Source: Rhynchopus sp. YZ270_cl-10
Lineage: Eukaryota > Euglenozoa > Diplonemea > Diplonemida > Diplonemidae
Direction: 5' to 3'
Assembly: GCA_964035575.1 (NCBI GenBank)
Contig: OZ037839.1
Span: forward strand, 1,377,220 to 1,441,219
DNA: 64,000 nucleotides
A program made the translations under genes and the position numbers. Shown piece after piece: positions 63,590-64,000 of this stretch; position 1 is the stretch's first letter, and each line of letters starts with the position of its first letter. Below the pieces are notes generated by a model that did no database searches, had not been told where the DNA came from, and saw only the letters and a list, made by a program, of their open reading frames with translations.

Positions 63590-63990
63590 GAACTTAGACT
63601 GTGTTGACAGCGGTTACTGTGTGTATGTGTTTGCTAGCGGGTGTGGGTTATTCTATAGTAGTCCACTGTGTGTGTTGTTTGAAAGCAGTGGGTGGTTCTT
63701 AAGAGGGGAACATTGCCCAAGATATGTGTGTTTAAACATCCATGTTTGGAGTGCTCCCTAGGTGCGGAATATGGCCCAAATGGGCATGTGACACAGTGTG
63801 TTGAAAGCAAAGTAGTACGTAGTAGGTAGTGCCTCAAAGTGGAAGACATGGCCCCAGTTGTGTGTGTGTTTTGATAACTAATAGGGGGGTAATTCTTGCG
63901 CAGGATAGGGCCTCAATGTGTGTGTGTTTAACATTAGTGTCTGGGTAATTCCAACAGATGCGGAATATGCCCAATGTGTGTCCCTGCGCA
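63590..63990. repeat. Degenerate GTGTGTGTTT..GGTAATTC tandem region
   Basis: Units of roughly 75-110 bp share TGTGTGTGTTT, GGAATATGGCCC and GGTAATTC words. TTTTGATAACTAATAGGG recurs at about 59955. No gene is seen at the window end. Confidence 0.45.
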
Positions 63991-64000
63991 AAAGAGAGGC

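Overview
The window is nuclear DNA of a eukaryotic microbe (protist) that I cannot name. The signs are spliceosomal GT..AG introns with GTATG-type donors, eukaryotic protein families (ankyrin-repeat, PP2C phosphatase, cyclic-nucleotide-gated channel, ubiquitin-like/TPR), a eukaryotic-type SSU rRNA fragment, and abundant satellites and short inverted-repeat elements. Most genes are long and intron-poor. Gene density is low: about 15 kb of 64 kb is convincingly coding.

Layout. 0-4.7 kb: the 3' part of a two-exon gene and a 1138-residue ankyrin-repeat gene that share a C-terminal repeat motif. 5.0-7.6 kb: a secreted right-handed beta-helix protein. 8.2-17.8 kb: a composite 9.6-kb inverted-repeat element with a second 3.9-kb element nested in its right end; both are filled with satellites. 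18.4-20.6 kb: a WW-domain exon candidate, a small minus-strand gene, and a DUF3592-type membrane protein. 20.7-23.0 kb: two inverted-repeat elements. 23.5-23.9 kb: an SSU rRNA fragment. 24.4-26.6 kb: a PP2C phosphatase. 28.5-29.5 kb: a GH172 (DUF2961) glycosidase-like protein. 31.2-33.9 kb: another large inverted-repeat element. 34.1-34.9 kb: a Cys-rich protein. 35-53 kb: almost gene-free, with satellites, foldback elements (notably a 4.8-kb chain at 47.3-52.1 kb) and short hairpin or A-tailed repeats. 53.5-58.0 kb: a three-exon gene for a CNG-type channel with two N-terminal degenerate cyclase-like domains. 58.9-59.6 kb: a Ubl-TPR protein. 61.1-63.2 kb: a further inverted-repeat element.

The genes do not form an obvious pathway. 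Two encode secreted carbohydrate-active-looking proteins (beta-helix, GH172). Two fit cyclic-nucleotide/phosphorylation signalling (channel, PP2C). Several genes are preceded within about 20-250 bp by a C/T-rich tract, which may be a promoter feature.

The most unusual content is the non-coding part. Mobile elements with unrelated terminal inverted repeats carry the same 1.2-1.4-kb core. Satellites lie mostly inside inverted-repeat elements. A dispersed hairpin family keeps its loop while its stem changes in a compensatory way. Several small elements enclose gene-fragment-like reading frames. No reverse transcriptase, capsid, envelope or long transposase frame was seen, so all elements look non-autonomous.
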